DNA of 64,000 nt from Deinococcus psychrotolerans (GTDB taxonomy: Bacteria; Deinococcota; Deinococci; Deinococcales; Deinococcaceae). How positions within the stretch are numbered: position 1 is the first letter of the stretch; each line of letters opens with the position of its first letter. Both the position numbers and the translations under genes were made by a program. Of this stretch, positions 1-8,907 are shown in pieces. The DNA is taken from the NCBI RefSeq assembly GCF_003860465.1, contig NZ_CP034183.1, positions 1,564,001 through 1,628,000 of the forward strand, given 5' to 3'. The notes below the pieces were generated by a model. It worked only from the letters and a program-made list of their open reading frames with translations, was not told the DNA's origin and did no database searches.

Positions 1-337
1 GTCCTGCGCCGAAAATCGGCCACTTGGCGTCGCAGCCGGTGCCGATAGGGCCGACGGTACAGGCTTTGAGCGTTTGCACCACGCCCCAGACCTCCAAGTT
101 TTGGTAAAGGGCAATCAGCCAGCCGGCGGCGGCCAAACTGAGTGCGTAAACTCGCACACCGAAATCGCCGCGCAGGGCTGCTATGCCCAAGATGATCGCC
201 AGCGGGTACATGAAAATCCGCTGGAACCAACACAGGATGCACGGCACGAACGAGCGAATCTCGGAGAAGTACAAGCTGCCCAGTGTAGCGATCAGGGCCA
301 CAACCCACGCCAAATACAGACGGTTATCGCGGGTCAT
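1..337 (-). CDS. DsbB-family disulfide bond formation protein (3' end outside window)
   Basis: Membrane quinone-linked oxidoreductase expected to reoxidise the neighbouring DsbA-like protein. My translation from ATG at 337 starts [13 protein letters not shown] and continues through a hydrophobic segment to PCILCWFQR, the conserved CxxC-W-QR signature of DsbB, at about residues 29-37. A second cysteine pair (ACTV...GTGCDAKWP) follows near residues 93-105, as in the periplasmic loop of the family. The start lies 6 bp after the stop of the upstream thioredoxin-fold gene, so the two form one operon. The C-terminus runs off the left edge of the window. Confidence 0.88.
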   Translation of the reverse strand, partial: MTRDNRLYLAWVVALIATLGSLYFSEIRSFVPCILCWFQRIFMYPLAIILGIAALRGDFGVRVYALSLAAAGWLIALYQNLEVWGVVQTLKACTVGPIGTGCDAKWPIFGAG

Positions 338-343
338 TGGTGC

Positions 344-1036
344 TTATTTGGCAGCGGCGTCAATCGCCTTGCCAATCGTCTCTGGGCTGAAATCGGTGGT
401 CAAAACGCCATTGACGAACACGCTGGGTGTGGCGTTGACGCCGGCATCGGTGGCCTGCTTCTTGTCGGCTTCCACGCGGGCCTTGGTAGCATCGGTATCC
501 AAGCAGGTCTTGAACTTGGCCATATCGAGGCCGTCCACGCTGCCCGCCAATTCCTCGAGTTTCTCTTTGGTGGCCCAGACCTGGCTTTCATCACCCTGAG
601 CGCGGAAGATGATGGTGGACATGCCTTCATAGCCCTCGTTGCCGGTCTGGTCGTAGGCGCATTCCGCCGCTTCAGCCGCCAGCACCGAGTCATTGGGGTC
701 TAACCGGTCGCCCAGAAACGGAAAGTTGATTTTGTAGAGTTTAGCTTTGCCGGTATCGATGTACTTGGACTTGATCTCTGGGAAGATGTTTTCTTCGAAG
801 TTTTTGCAGTTGGGGCACTTGAAATCTTCGAACGTCACCAAGGTCACCGGCGCGTCTTCTTTGCCGATAAACGGCTGACCCTTCAAATCAAAGGTCTTGG
901 TTCCGGCGCTGGTCGGCGTGCTGGTTTGTCCGCGCTGCACCGCCCAAACGGTGATGCCGATCAGGAGCAGCGCCACCAAAGTGCCGACGACTAAAAAAAT
1001 ACGGTTGTTGGAGTTGCCGCCGTTGAGTCTGGTCAT
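344..1036 (-). CDS. DsbA-like thiol-disulfide oxidoreductase
   Basis: Extracytoplasmic thioredoxin-fold protein of 230 residues. It has one N-terminal membrane anchor (about residues 13-33), then a thioredoxin fold with the active-site motif FKCPNCKNF (CPNC) near residue 75, and a late cis-Pro region ([10 protein letters not shown] near residue 203). This is the DsbA/BdbD arrangement, and it probably introduces disulfides into secreted proteins. It is directly upstream of the DsbB-like gene. The start is supported by a TAGACT -10 box 8 nt upstream of the ATG with no Shine-Dalgarno, so the mRNA is probably nearly leaderless. Confidence 0.92.
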   Translation of the reverse strand: MTRLNGGNSNNRIFLVVGTLVALLLIGITVWAVQRGQTSTPTSAGTKTFDLKGQPFIGKEDAPVTLVTFEDFKCPNCKNFEENIFPEIKSKYIDTGKAKLYKINFPFLGDRLDPNDSVLAAEAAECAYDQTGNEGYEGMSTIIFRAQGDESQVWATKEKLEELAGSVDGLDMAKFKTCLDTDATKARVEADKKQATDAGVNATPSVFVNGVLTTDFSPETIGKAIDAAAK

Positions 1037-1044
1037 AGTGGCTC

Positions 1045-1050
1045 AGTCTA
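1045..1050 (-). promoter_or_regulatory. -10 box TAGACT of the dsbA-like gene
   Basis: TAGACT on the minus strand, 8 nt before the ATG at 1036. It fits the TANNNT leaderless pattern repeated across this window. Confidence 0.6.
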
Positions 1051-1106
1051 AAGGTTGAGGCGGCGGCAGATCACCCGGCCCAGATGAGAACACCCGGGCC
1101 AACACG

Positions 1107-2204
1107 CTAGGGAATCAGCAACTGCGCGTTTTGGTCACGCACCGTCACCGTGCGGTAAAGGCCCTGCACGGAGACGATGGCCCAGGGACTGGTAATAGAC
1201 TGGGTGGTGATGGTGCCGGAACCGGGAGAGCGCAGATTCACGGTGATCTCAAGGGCTGAGCCGTTGGCCCGCACCGACTGCACCGTCAGGCCGTAGCCCC
1301 CAGTTGGTCGGCTGCCGAGGAAAATCCCCACTGCGGTTTGGCTGACGATAATCGGCGTCGGCGGAACGGGAACTTGGCGGGCGTAGGCCGTGTTCCACAG
1401 TGCATCTAGGGCGCTCTGGCTGTTGGCCAGTACCACACTGGCGCTGCTGGCCTGAGCGTTGTTGCCGCTGGCGACTTCGCGGAAGCCCACCGTGCTGCTC
1501 GTGGCTGGGGTGCTGCTCACAGTGCCTCCGGTGGTCGTGGTGGTGGTCGTCGTGGCGGTGGCCACCGAGAGCGGCTGCAAGTAAAGGCCGGTGCGCTTGG
1601 TTTCGGTGGTCGCAGGCTCGACCTTCAGCGCCGCGTCAGGCAAAGCGCCGGCAGGCAACACCGTGACAACCAAGACGCCTTGCTTGGCCAACACGCCGCT
1701 CAGGACAGCGGCCTCGCTGCCAGTCAGTTGGCCCGAGCCCGCTAAGCCGCTCACGGTTTGGGCGCTGGCCTGCACGCTGCTGCCCGCCGCCAGTGCGCCG
1801 CTGAGCTGATACCACGTGCCGCCGCTGACGAGGTAGGTGGCATCGATGTCTTGGGTAGCGCTGATGGTGTAGGCATTGGCCGTACCCTGCTGAACCACGC
1901 TTTCAGGCGGCAACAAGGTGCGGGTGCGGCCTTTATAGACGTTCGCGCCGCCCACATTCAGGCTGCCAGGCGTCGCCAAATCTCCAGCGGTCTGCGGGCG
2001 CAAGGCCAGCGCTTTGCCGTCAATGCTGAGGCTGCCCTGACCGCCCGACAAGCTGCCGTAGACCCAAGCGAGGCGGTCTTGCGAGGAGCCGTACAGCAGC
2101 ACTTCATGGACGCGGATGTTGCTCGGCCCCGACATAGTGCAGCCCGCCAGCAGCCCAGCGCCGAGCAGCGCGGCGGCCAATTTGAGTCCAGTTGAATTCT
2201 TCAT
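1107..2204 (-). CDS. Lipoprotein with C-terminal PrcB-type domain
   Basis: 365-residue lipoprotein. A signal peptide ends in the lipobox LLAGC (Cys about residue 22). The middle is low-complexity and Thr/Ser-rich, with a poly-Thr stretch near residues 217-226. The last 100 residues contain FLGSRPTGGYGL and a closing strand YRTVTVRD, which I recognise as the PrcB C-terminal domain. That domain is named for a protein of the dentilisin protease complex of Treponema, but no partner protease gene is adjacent here. The ATG is preceded by TAAGCT at 6 nt. The function in this organism is not known. Confidence 0.75.
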   Translation of the reverse strand: MKNSTGLKLAAALLGAGLLAGCTMSGPSNIRVHEVLLYGSSQDRLAWVYGSLSGGQGSLSIDGKALALRPQTAGDLATPGSLNVGGANVYKGRTRTLLPPESVVQQGTANAYTISATQDIDATYLVSGGTWYQLSGALAAGSSVQASAQTVSGLAGSGQLTGSEAAVLSGVLAKQGVLVVTVLPAGALPDAALKVEPATTETKRTGLYLQPLSVATATTTTTTTTGGTVSSTPATSSTVGFREVASGNNAQASSASVVLANSQSALDALWNTAYARQVPVPPTPIIVSQTAVGIFLGSRPTGGYGLTVQSVRANGSALEITVNLRSPGSGTITTQSITSPWAIVSVQGLYRTVTVRDQNAQLLIP

Positions 2205-2210
2205 CCTCTC

Positions 2211-2216
2211 AGCTTA
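2211..2216 (-). promoter_or_regulatory. -10 box TAAGCT of the PrcB-domain lipoprotein gene
   Basis: TAAGCT on the minus strand, 6 nt before the ATG at 2204. The spacer GAGAGG could also act as a weak ribosome binding site. Confidence 0.5.
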
Positions 2217-2315
2217 GGGGGCGGCAGCTGACTCACGCCTAAAGGGAGATCAATCTGGCCTTCATGATTGAGGAGTAAAAAAGCCGCGTTGTGCAGGCCA
2301 CCTACCAAATACTTC

Positions 2316-3995
2316 CTAGCTCAGCGCTTTGGCTCCCCGCTTTTTTGGCTCGGGCACACGCTCCGAACCTGCAAGCAACTCGCGGGCGTGCGACAACGCT
2401 GCTTCGGACGACGCGCCGCTGAGCATTCGGGCAATTTCTTCCAAACGCTCCTCGCCCGAAAGCAGGCGCACCCGGCTGATGGTGCGGCCCGCTTCAATGT
2501 CTTTTTCGACTTTGAAATGCCAATCGGCGCGGGCGGCAATTTGAGCGAGGTGCGTGACCACCAAGACTTGCCGTGCCGACGCCAAGTGCGAGAGCTGATC
2601 GGCCACCGCCCGCGCCGCCGAGCCGCCGATGCCCGCGTCTACCTCATCAAAAACCACGCTGGGCGTGCTGGCTCCCAGCACCGTGCTGATGGCCAGCATC
2701 ACGCGGGAGAGTTCGCCGCCCGAAGCGGTGTCGGCCAGCTCGCCCAAGCTCTCGCCGGGGTTGGCACTGAAGCGGATGCTCACATCGTCTGAGCCGTGCG
2801 GCCCCGGCACGGCCAGCGGGCGCAGCTCGAATTCAAGGCGGGCGTGCGGCATTCCGAGTTGGCGAATGACGTTGAGCAGCTGCTCAGAGAGCGGCGCGGC
2901 GGCTTTTTGGCGAACAGTGCGCAGGCGCAGTCCGGCTTGTTCGGCGATCTGGCGCAGGGCTCTCACTTCCGCTTCGAGCGTTCCGGCGCTTTGCTCGTCG
3001 CTTTCCAGCGCGGCGAGTTCGCGCTCGGCTTCGGCTTGAAAGTTCAGCACGTCCTGGCTGCTGGGGCCGTATTTGGCCTGCAACTTGCCGATCAGGCTCA
3101 GGCGGCTTTCGAGTTGGGCCAGCGCTTCGGTATCGGGAGCGCGGTCTTCGGCCACACTCCTGAGTTCGCTGACCACCGCTTGCACACTTTCTAAGGCGCT
3201 GGCAAGTTCGGCTTGAAGCTGGGCGCTGGCTTCATCGTAACGGGCCGGAGCATTCAGTGACCGGAGCGCCTGCGACACGAGGCCCGCCGCGCTGATCTCG
3301 CCGTCGCTGAGCAATTCTAGGGCTTCGGACGCGCCTGCAGCGATGGATTCAAAATTCGACAGCCGCACCAGTTCAGCCCGCAGCGGTTCTTCTTCAGCTT
3401 CCTTCAGGCCCGCCTCGCTGAGTTCCTGAGTTTGGAAGCGCAGCAAATCGAGCTGTCTGGCCCGCTCCCGCTCGGAGGCCTGCAGGCGCTCGAAGTGTCC
3501 GGCGGCGTTTTGCCACGCCCGGTAAGCGGCGTGGTAGTGACCGAGTTCATCTAACAGCAAGGTGTCGAGCAGGGCGCGTTGGTTGCCCGCGCTCAGCAGG
3601 CTCTGGGCGCTGTGCTGCCAGTGAATGGTCAGGCGGGTCTGCGAGACCTCGGCCAGTTCGCGCAGGGCCACCACTTCACCGTCCACGCGGGCGCTGCTGC
3701 GGCCCTGGTGGGTGAGTTTGCGCGACACCACGTCCTCGCCCCAAAAGCCAGTGACCAGCAGATCATCCGCGCCGCTGCGGATCAAATCGGTATTGCTGCG
3801 CGAGCCGAGCAGCAGGCCCAGCGCGTCCACGATGATGCTTTTGCCCGCGCCAGTTTCGCCGGTAAACACCGAAAACCCGCCGCGCAGTTCCAGAGCCAGC
3901 GTAGCGATGGTGGCGAGGTTGCGAATCTCCAAGCGGGTTAAATGCGCGGGGGCGGGCGAGCGGGAAGGCACGCCCAGCAGTTTAGCGCGGGACAT
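2316..3995 (-). CDS. recN: DNA repair protein RecN
   Basis: SMC-like ATPase of double-strand-break repair. From ATG 3995 (MSRAKLLGVPS) it is 559 residues, the usual RecN size. Visible features are the N-terminal strand LTRLEIRNLATI, Walker A GETGAGKS, a long coiled-coil middle rich in E/A/L/R, the signature segment ASGGELSRVMLAI, Walker B VVFDEVDAGIGG and the D/H-loop VVTHLAQIAA. The frame stays open up to 4082. Those extra 29 codons are rejected because they run into the terminator hairpin at 4081-4118 and do not match the family. RecN is an important factor in recovery from radiation damage in Deinococcus. Confidence 0.95.
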   Translation of the reverse strand: MSRAKLLGVPSRSPAPAHLTRLEIRNLATIATLALELRGGFSVFTGETGAGKSIIVDALGLLLGSRSNTDLIRSGADDLLVTGFWGEDVVSRKLTHQGRSSARVDGEVVALRELAEVSQTRLTIHWQHSAQSLLSAGNQRALLDTLLLDELGHYHAAYRAWQNAAGHFERLQASERERARQLDLLRFQTQELSEAGLKEAEEEPLRAELVRLSNFESIAAGASEALELLSDGEISAAGLVSQALRSLNAPARYDEASAQLQAELASALESVQAVVSELRSVAEDRAPDTEALAQLESRLSLIGKLQAKYGPSSQDVLNFQAEAERELAALESDEQSAGTLEAEVRALRQIAEQAGLRLRTVRQKAAAPLSEQLLNVIRQLGMPHARLEFELRPLAVPGPHGSDDVSIRFSANPGESLGELADTASGGELSRVMLAISTVLGASTPSVVFDEVDAGIGGSAARAVADQLSHLASARQVLVVTHLAQIAARADWHFKVEKDIEAGRTISRVRLLSGEERLEEIARMLSGASSEAALSHARELLAGSERVPEPKKRGAKALS

Positions 3996-4080
3996 AGCGC
4001 AGAGGGTGATGAAAGGCACTGGACGAAGCAGGAGTGGTGGCACTTGAGAAGCAGAGCACTGTGATCTCCACAGGCAGACC

Positions 4081-4118
4081 AAAGGGCCGCTTTCCTAAAC
4101 GCAGGAAAGCGGCCCTTT
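4081..4118 (-). terminator. Rho-independent-like terminator of the PRC-barrel gene
   Basis: Perfect 16-bp stem (AAAGGGCCGCTTTCCT at 4081-4096 with its complement at 4103-4118) and a 6-nt loop. It sits 15 nt past the stop of the gene at 4133-6079. The T-run on the minus strand is short (TTT). Confidence 0.8.
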
Positions 4119-4132
4119 TCGTAGAATCTGGT

Positions 4133-6079
4133 TTACGACTGCGGCTTCTTTTGCAAGTTCACATCGTCCACGCCTTCCAAGGCGGCGCTGCCGGTTTCGT
4201 GGGGGCGCACGTCCAGCGGGTTGATCCGCACTTCTTCCTTGCTGACACTGTCCAGCAGCATGTCCAAAATGTCGGCTTGGCGGGCGGCGGCCACCGCTTT
4301 GTTAGTGATGATCTCGCCGATATTGAGGATGATATTGTCCTGCGGATCGAGAATCACCCGCGTGACCGGGCGGCCCAGCGCGTCACGGACTTTTTGAACT
4401 TCGGCGTCGTTCTGGCGCTGCTCGACGGCTTCTCCAGCGTTGTCGCGGGTTTCACCCAGCCACTGCTTGGCGCGGTCAAAGAAGCCCGTCGCTCCAGCAC
4501 TGACGTTGCTCAGGCCTGCAGAGAGCTGCTCCCCGATGGCAGGCCCGCCGCTCTCGGTGCCGCTGACTTGGGCAATGCCGGTGGCGTCGAGCAAATCGTC
4601 TTCGCGGTGCAGTTCACGGGCACGTTCCAGCACGCCCTGAGTCACGATCTGGCCCTGTGCGGCGATCAGGGTGCGGTTGGGGCCGTAGACATCGCGGCGG
4701 ACGCGGCGGCCCAAAGCGCTGGCTGCTGGAGCACCGACAACGGGAGCGCCTGTTACCGGAGCGCTGTCTGCCGTCTGGCTACTCACGTAAGAGCCGCTCA
4801 GGCGCTGCACGCCGCCTTGCAAGTTGCCCGCTGTGGCCGAGGCCACCAAGCTGCCCAGCGCGTTTTTGCTCTCGGCGCTCTGCACCGCCATCGGCGTGAT
4901 GGTCTGGCCCTTCAAAACGATCACCGTGTCGTCGTCACCGTGAACGTCGCTTCCGGCCACTTTGCCCAACACATATTCCACTTGGCGCTCACGGCTGGCG
5001 CTGCTCAAGTCCTCGACGCGGCTTTGCAAGTTGCTCGACGCGCTGCTGTAGACCGTTTGCATACTCCCACTGGTGGCCGCCGCGACCAATTGACCCAGAA
5101 CGCCGTGCTCGCGGGCACTCTCAGCTTGCTGCTCGGTGATGACCTCACCCTTGCTGACAATAACGGTGCTGAGCGCCGCGCCTTCTGTCGGCGTGCCTCC
5201 GGCCACCACGTCTTTGCCTGCCGTTTTGCCGATCACGTACTGCATCTGGCGTTCCTGCGAGGCGTCGCTCAAGTCGTCCACTCGGCCCTGCACGTTGCTG
5301 GCCGCGCTGCTGTAAGCCGCCTGCATACTGCCGCCGGTCGCTGCGCCCACCAGCGAACCGAGCAAGCCAAGCTCCTCGGCATGGTCGGCCTGCTCGGTGG
5401 TGATGGTTTCGCCCTTTTGAACGATGACCAAACCTTCCTCGGTGGCCACCTCGCTTCCGGCCTGCTTGCCAATCACAAATTCTTTTTGGCGCGACTTGGT
5501 GGCGGTCGACAGATTCTCGTAACTCTGCTTGACGTTGTCGCTGACGTTGCTGAGCGCCCCTTGCAGCCCGCCCGCTTCCTGTTCTTCCATCGCGGCGGCC
5601 ACCGACTCCGGCACAATTGCGGCGTTGTCTCCAATGCTGATGCTTTCCGGCGCGGGCACGAAGGTGCGGCCACTCGACAAATCAGAAAACAAACCGCCCG
5701 TCGCTTCGTAGCCCACCACTTTGCCGCTGGTGGGTTCAAAGTACACGTCGGCGATTTTGCCGAGTTCGCGTCCTCCGCTGGTCAGGAGCCGGGTGCCGAC
5801 GAGGCCCACTTTGGTGTCGAGCAAATCGGCGATGCGCGAGTCGTCACGGGCGCTGATGACGCTGTTTTCGTCGTCAATCATCACAGCGTCCTCGCCAATG
5901 CTGCGAACCGCCTCAAACGGCACCACTTTGGCGGCCCTGAACCAGCCACCCTCATCAACCAGCAGCGCCAAAACTTGATTGGCATCATGGTCGAACACCA
6001 AGTCATGCACTTTATCAATCTGATGCCCGCTGCTTAAAGAAACCACACTGCGTCCAACCAAGTCTTTACCTTTAATCAT
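4133..6079 (-). CDS. PRC-barrel protein with five internal repeats
   Basis: 648-residue, acidic, cytoplasmic-looking protein with no signal peptide. Two PRC-barrel domains occupy about residues 1-77 and 87-165. Then a motif of the form G-x2-aG-x-dV...(I/V)v-x-KGe-x-IT-x3-A-x5-Lg-x-Lv appears five times, near residues 203-247, 283-336, 371-416, 457-500 and 568-612. Repeats one to three are joined by near-identical amphipathic linkers (GSMQ..YSSA.SN.Q.RV.DLS.AS.ERQ). A flexible Pro/Ala segment (438-455) and a helical, charged stretch (533-565) separate the last repeats. The ribosome binding site AAGGAG lies 8 nt before the ATG, 56 nt after a 44-codon membrane-peptide gene. PRC barrels serve as adaptor or RNA-processing domains elsewhere. 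The role here is unknown. Confidence 0.85.
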   Translation of the reverse strand: MIKGKDLVGRSVVSLSSGHQIDKVHDLVFDHDANQVLALLVDEGGWFRAAKVVPFEAVRSIGEDAVMIDDENSVISARDDSRIADLLDTKVGLVGTRLLTSGGRELGKIADVYFEPTSGKVVGYEATGGLFSDLSSGRTFVPAPESISIGDNAAIVPESVAAAMEEQEAGGLQGALSNVSDNVKQSYENLSTATKSRQKEFVIGKQAGSEVATEEGLVIVQKGETITTEQADHAEELGLLGSLVGAATGGSMQAAYSSAASNVQGRVDDLSDASQERQMQYVIGKTAGKDVVAGGTPTEGAALSTVIVSKGEVITEQQAESAREHGVLGQLVAAATSGSMQTVYSSASSNLQSRVEDLSSASRERQVEYVLGKVAGSDVHGDDDTVIVLKGQTITPMAVQSAESKNALGSLVASATAGNLQGGVQRLSGSYVSSQTADSAPVTGAPVVGAPAASALGRRVRRDVYGPNRTLIAAQGQIVTQGVLERARELHREDDLLDATGIAQVSGTESGGPAIGEQLSAGLSNVSAGATGFFDRAKQWLGETRDNAGEAVEQRQNDAEVQKVRDALGRPVTRVILDPQDNIILNIGEIITNKAVAAARQADILDMLLDSVSKEEVRINPLDVRPHETGSAALEGVDDVNLQKKPQS

Positions 6080-6135
6080 GAAATAATCTCCTTAATTCTC
6101 AATCCTGAATTTATTTTGAAGGCGCGAGTTGAGTC

Positions 6136-6270
6136 TCAAAATCCTAAATCGAGTAAACCGTTGGGCTGCAAGTAAAAGCGGTAAAGCAAATAGAGCAGCA
6201 CCAAAATTATAATCAGGGCGGTGATCCAAACACCACCACCGCCGGATTTGTTACCGTTGAGCCGGGCCAT
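6136..6270 (-). CDS. 44-residue single-pass membrane peptide
   Basis: Small gene. My translation is MARLNGNKSGGGG, then a hydrophobic helix WITALIIILVLLYLLY (about residues 15-30), then RFYLQPNGLLDLGF and TGA. It has a good ribosome binding site (AAGGAG 5 nt before the ATG), a Gly-rich cytoplasmic N-terminus and one membrane segment. It lies 56 nt upstream of the PRC-barrel repeat gene on the same strand, so the two are probably co-transcribed. I do not recognise a family; the layout is like short YtxH/phage-shock-type anchors. The strong ribosome binding site and clean membrane segment make it a real gene in my view. Confidence 0.7.
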   Translation of the reverse strand: MARLNGNKSGGGGVWITALIIILVLLYLLYRFYLQPNGLLDLGF

Positions 6271-6447
6271 AACGTCTCCTTGACGGCTAAGGACAAAAAA
6301 TCCTGAGAACAACACGGTTGACTTCTTCAGCGCGGTGTAAAGACAGTCTTGCTCAGAAGTCTAGTGGGCTCAGGCGAGAACTGACGGGGCGGAGTGCTTA
6401 TGTCCACTTGGGTTAGCCTTGCTCAAATCTTTAGCCAAGCTCACGCG

Positions 6448-6466
6448 CACTCAAGCGGGTTGAGTG
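6448..6466. promoter_or_regulatory. 7-bp inverted repeat upstream of the ATPase gene
   Basis: CACTCAA - GCGGG - TTGAGTG is a perfect 7-bp inverted repeat with a 5-nt centre. It ends 23 nt before the TAGACT box of the gene at 6503, where a -35 region or operator would lie. The arms are the HAIR half-sites in the opposite order, so it is not an HspR site. Confidence 0.3.
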
Positions 6467-6489
6467 AGGCCAAGCGCGGCGCGGGCCGC

Positions 6490-6495
6490 TAGACT
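6490..6495 (+). promoter_or_regulatory. -10 box TAGACT (leaderless start at 6503)
   Basis: TAGACT with a 7-nt spacer to ATG 6503 and no Shine-Dalgarno. It rules out the upstream in-frame ATG at 6464. Confidence 0.6.
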
Positions 6496-6502
6496 GCGGG
6501 CC

Positions 6503-7282
6503 ATGACGTTGCCTTTTTCCTCGCTGGCCCTCAGTGGGCTGTGGCTGCCCCACCAAACGCCGCCTGTCGGAGCCGAGCCGCTCTCCGCTTTGCCGCTGAC
6601 CCTCCTGGTGGGCGTGACGGGGGTGGGAAAAAGCACCGCCCTGAGTGCCCTGAGCGCGACAGGGCTGCGGGTGCTGCCTGACCGCCGCGAAGTCACCGAC
6701 GCGGTGATGATCGAGCCGCTGGCGGGCCGCGCCGTGACCGACAGGCAAGAGCGCTTTGCCCTGACCGCCCGCTACCGCCAAACCCACCCCGGCGGCATGG
6801 CGCAGGCCCTCGGCACGCTGCGGGCTTTGCCGGAAAAGGGAGAGCGCTTGGTGTTTGACGGTCTACGGGGCCTAGACGAAGTTCGCTACGCCGCTGAGGC
6901 GTTTGCAGCGTGGCGCTTTATTCACCTGCACGCGCCCGACGCCCTGCGGGTGCGCCGACTGCTCGGGCGGGGCGACGCTTTCGACGCGTTGAAACAAGAC
7001 GCGGTCAGTCATGATCTCAGCAGCGAACTGGCGGCCCTCAGCGGCGCGGCGCAGGTGTTCACGCCCGCCGAACTCAGCGAACTCGCCGCCTTGCAGAGTC
7101 AGGGCCACGCCCCAGCCGACATTCTGGCCAAAACCAAAATCGTGCTGAGCGAACGCCAAAACTACGATCCGGCAGCCGCCCGCGCCTTTTTGCTGACGCT
7201 GCCGCCTGAGCGAATGCTCGATCTCGACACGGCGGCGCTGGCCCCAAGTGAAGTGGCAAGGCGCGTGGAGCATTGGCTGTGA
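6503..7282 (+). CDS. P-loop ATP/GTP-binding protein of unknown function
   Basis: About 259 residues from ATG 6503. An N-terminal P-loop GVTGVGKST lies near residue 40, and a charged segment [18 protein letters not shown] near residue 116 resembles a Walker B-like strand followed by a helix. The fold looks like a P-loop kinase or AAA-like ATPase, and I do not recognise a specific family. Its stop overlaps the GTG start of the downstream epimerase (GTGA at 7279-7282), so the two are translationally coupled and may act together. Confidence 0.7.
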   Translation: MTLPFSSLALSGLWLPHQTPPVGAEPLSALPLTLLVGVTGVGKSTALSALSATGLRVLPDRREVTDAVMIEPLAGRAVTDRQERFALTARYRQTHPGGMAQALGTLRALPEKGERLVFDGLRGLDEVRYAAEAFAAWRFIHLHAPDALRVRRLLGRGDAFDALKQDAVSHDLSSELAALSGAAQVFTPAELSELAALQSQGHAPADILAKTKIVLSERQNYDPAAARAFLLTLPPERMLDLDTAALAPSEVARRVEHWL

Positions 7283-8382
7283 CCCATTTGGAGGTGGGCG
7301 GCCCCAAGATCGTGCGGCTGGAAGCCGTTCCCTACCGCTTGCCGCTGCACGGGGTGCTGGCGTGGGGCGCACACAGCCGCTTGAGCGCCGCCGAACACGT
7401 TTTGGTGCGGGTGCACCTCGATGACGGCACGCTGGGTGAGGCCGAAGCGCCGCCGCGTCCGACGATTTACGGCGAAACGGTGGCCAGCATCGTCGGTATT
7501 CTGAGCCATCTTGAAGCCGCATTGATGGGCCTGAGCATCGACGACGAGACCGCACTGAACGCCGCCCGCAACAGCGTGGCCCAAAACCTGACGGCACGCG
7601 GAGCGCTGGACATGGCGCTGTGGGACGCCCGCCAGAAGGCGCGGGGGCAAAGCCTCTTTGACGCGCTGCTGGGGCCAAATACCCTGGTGCGGGCCTCGTT
7701 TATTCTGGGCATCGCCGCGCCCGCTGAGATGCTGGATGAAGCCCGCCGGGTGGTGGAGCAGGGTGTGCGGGTGCTGAAGGTCAAAGTGGGCCGCCAGCAT
7801 GCCCGCGACTTGGAGGTGATCGAAGCGCTGCGCTTTGAATTCGGCAGCGAAGTTCAGCTCTACGCCGACAGCAACGAAACCCTGACGCCCGAAATTGCGC
7901 CCGCCGCTCTCGCCGCCATGCGCGAAGCGGGGTTGATGTACGTAGAGGAGCCGCTGCCGGTGCGCCAGATTCGCGCCCGCGCCCACCTGAAGGCCAGCGG
8001 GGTGCTGCCGCTGGTGGCCGACGATTCGTGCTTCACGCCCCTCGATTTGGAGCGTGAGCTGGACTTCGACACCTTCGACATTCTGAACATCAAAACCGCC
8101 CGCAACGGATTTACCGACGGGTTGGCGATGTTGCGCCGCGCTCAGCAGGCCGGCAAGGGGGTGATGATCGGCTCGCAGGCCAGCAGCGGCCTCGGCACCC
8201 TCCACGCCGCGCTGCTCAGCACTCAAGAAGGCGTGACCGAGCCGTGCGAGCTGAGTTTTGTGCTCAAAATCCAAAGCGACTTGCTCAACTTGCCGATTGA
8301 ATTTAAGGACGGCTGGCTGGACGTGGCCGCACTGAGAGAGCATCAGGTGGACGAGGAGAAGTTGCGGGCAGCGCGGGTGTGA
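7279..8382 (+). CDS. Enolase-superfamily epimerase/racemase (dipeptide epimerase-like)
   Basis: Muconate-lactonizing/mandelate-racemase family enzyme of 367 residues. The barrel carries the catalytic KxK motif (VLKVKVG), the metal ligands YADSNE, YVEEPL and VADDSC, and the second catalytic lysine in [10 protein letters not shown]. This KxK/K arrangement is typical of L-Ala-D/L-Glu (dipeptide) epimerases, N-acylamino-acid racemases and o-succinylbenzoate synthases. Because menaquinone here seems to use the futalosine route (mqnE at 26617), o-succinylbenzoate synthase is unlikely. The GTG at 7279 overlaps the previous stop and is preferred over TTG at 7273. Confidence 0.85.
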   Translation: MTHLEVGGPKIVRLEAVPYRLPLHGVLAWGAHSRLSAAEHVLVRVHLDDGTLGEAEAPPRPTIYGETVASIVGILSHLEAALMGLSIDDETALNAARNSVAQNLTARGALDMALWDARQKARGQSLFDALLGPNTLVRASFILGIAAPAEMLDEARRVVEQGVRVLKVKVGRQHARDLEVIEALRFEFGSEVQLYADSNETLTPEIAPAALAAMREAGLMYVEEPLPVRQIRARAHLKASGVLPLVADDSCFTPLDLERELDFDTFDILNIKTARNGFTDGLAMLRRAQQAGKGVMIGSQASSGLGTLHAALLSTQEGVTEPCELSFVLKIQSDLLNLPIEFKDGWLDVAALREHQVDEEKLRAARV

Positions 8383-8406
8383 GGTCGGCGGATTGCTTGC
8401 CAAGCA

Positions 8407-8907
8407 TCACTTCGTCCTGATTAGATACCGCGTCACCGGCACCGTTTCGCCCTGATACTCCTCCGGATCACACTCACCCTCTTCCACAAAGCCCAGCCGC
8501 AGCATCAGCGCGTGCGACGGCAGGTTGGGCGCGTGAACGAGAGCAGTGACTTCTTCCAGTTTGAGGACTTCAAAGGCGTGCTTGAGGAGTAACTTGCCCG
8601 CTGCCAACCCGACGCCCTGCCGCCAGCGCGGGCGCTCAATGCCAATGCCGAACTCACCGGACACCGGGGTGAGGTACGCCAGATCGACATGACCGATCAA
8701 TGCGCCGCTTAGCTCTATCCCCAGCCGCACAAAATCGGGGGCGGACGTGGCAATCAGCTTGGCCCAGTGTTCGCGGATTTTATTCGGCGCAAGTCCCACT
8801 GTCCAGTCAGCCGCGCGGCAAAATTCTTCGTCGGCTCCCCAGCGCACAGCGGCTTCTTCATCGCCGGGGCGCAGTGGGCGGAGTTGTATGTGTTCTATTT
8901 CCTCCAT
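8407..8907 (-). CDS. GNAT acetyltransferase, RimJ/RimL-like
   Basis: 166-residue N-acetyltransferase. The order of strands fits GNAT: LRPLRPGDEEAAVRW, then the acetyl-CoA binding region GIGIERPRWRQGVGLAAGKLLL, then the C-terminal motif PNLPSHALMLRLGFVEEGE found in RimJ/RimL-type enzymes. The substrate cannot be told from sequence. Its ATG shares a base with the stop of the upstream ABC-F gene (TAATG), so it is translated from the same mRNA. Confidence 0.85.
   Translation of the reverse strand: MEEIEHIQLRPLRPGDEEAAVRWGADEEFCRAADWTVGLAPNKIREHWAKLIATSAPDFVRLGIELSGALIGHVDLAYLTPVSGEFGIGIERPRWRQGVGLAAGKLLLKHAFEVLKLEEVTALVHAPNLPSHALMLRLGFVEEGECDPEEYQGETVPVTRYLIRTK

Noticed and set aside
2268..2792. 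174-codon plus-strand open frame at the recN end
   Set aside because: Mostly antisense to recN, no conserved domain, and no plausible start signal.
4034..6037. 667-codon open frame on the plus strand, opposite the PRC-barrel gene
   Set aside because: It lies entirely antisense to a gene with clear domains and a ribosome binding site, and reads as Ala/His/Gln-rich GC-shadow sequence with no domain.
6406..6424. TTATGTC motif considered as a radiation/desiccation response motif (RDRM)
   Set aside because: Only the left half-site matches; the right half GACATAA is absent. No complete RDRM was found, including upstream of recN and polX.
7162..8403. 413-codon open frame on the minus strand, opposite the epimerase
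   Set aside because: Antisense shadow of a gene with a full set of enolase-superfamily motifs.
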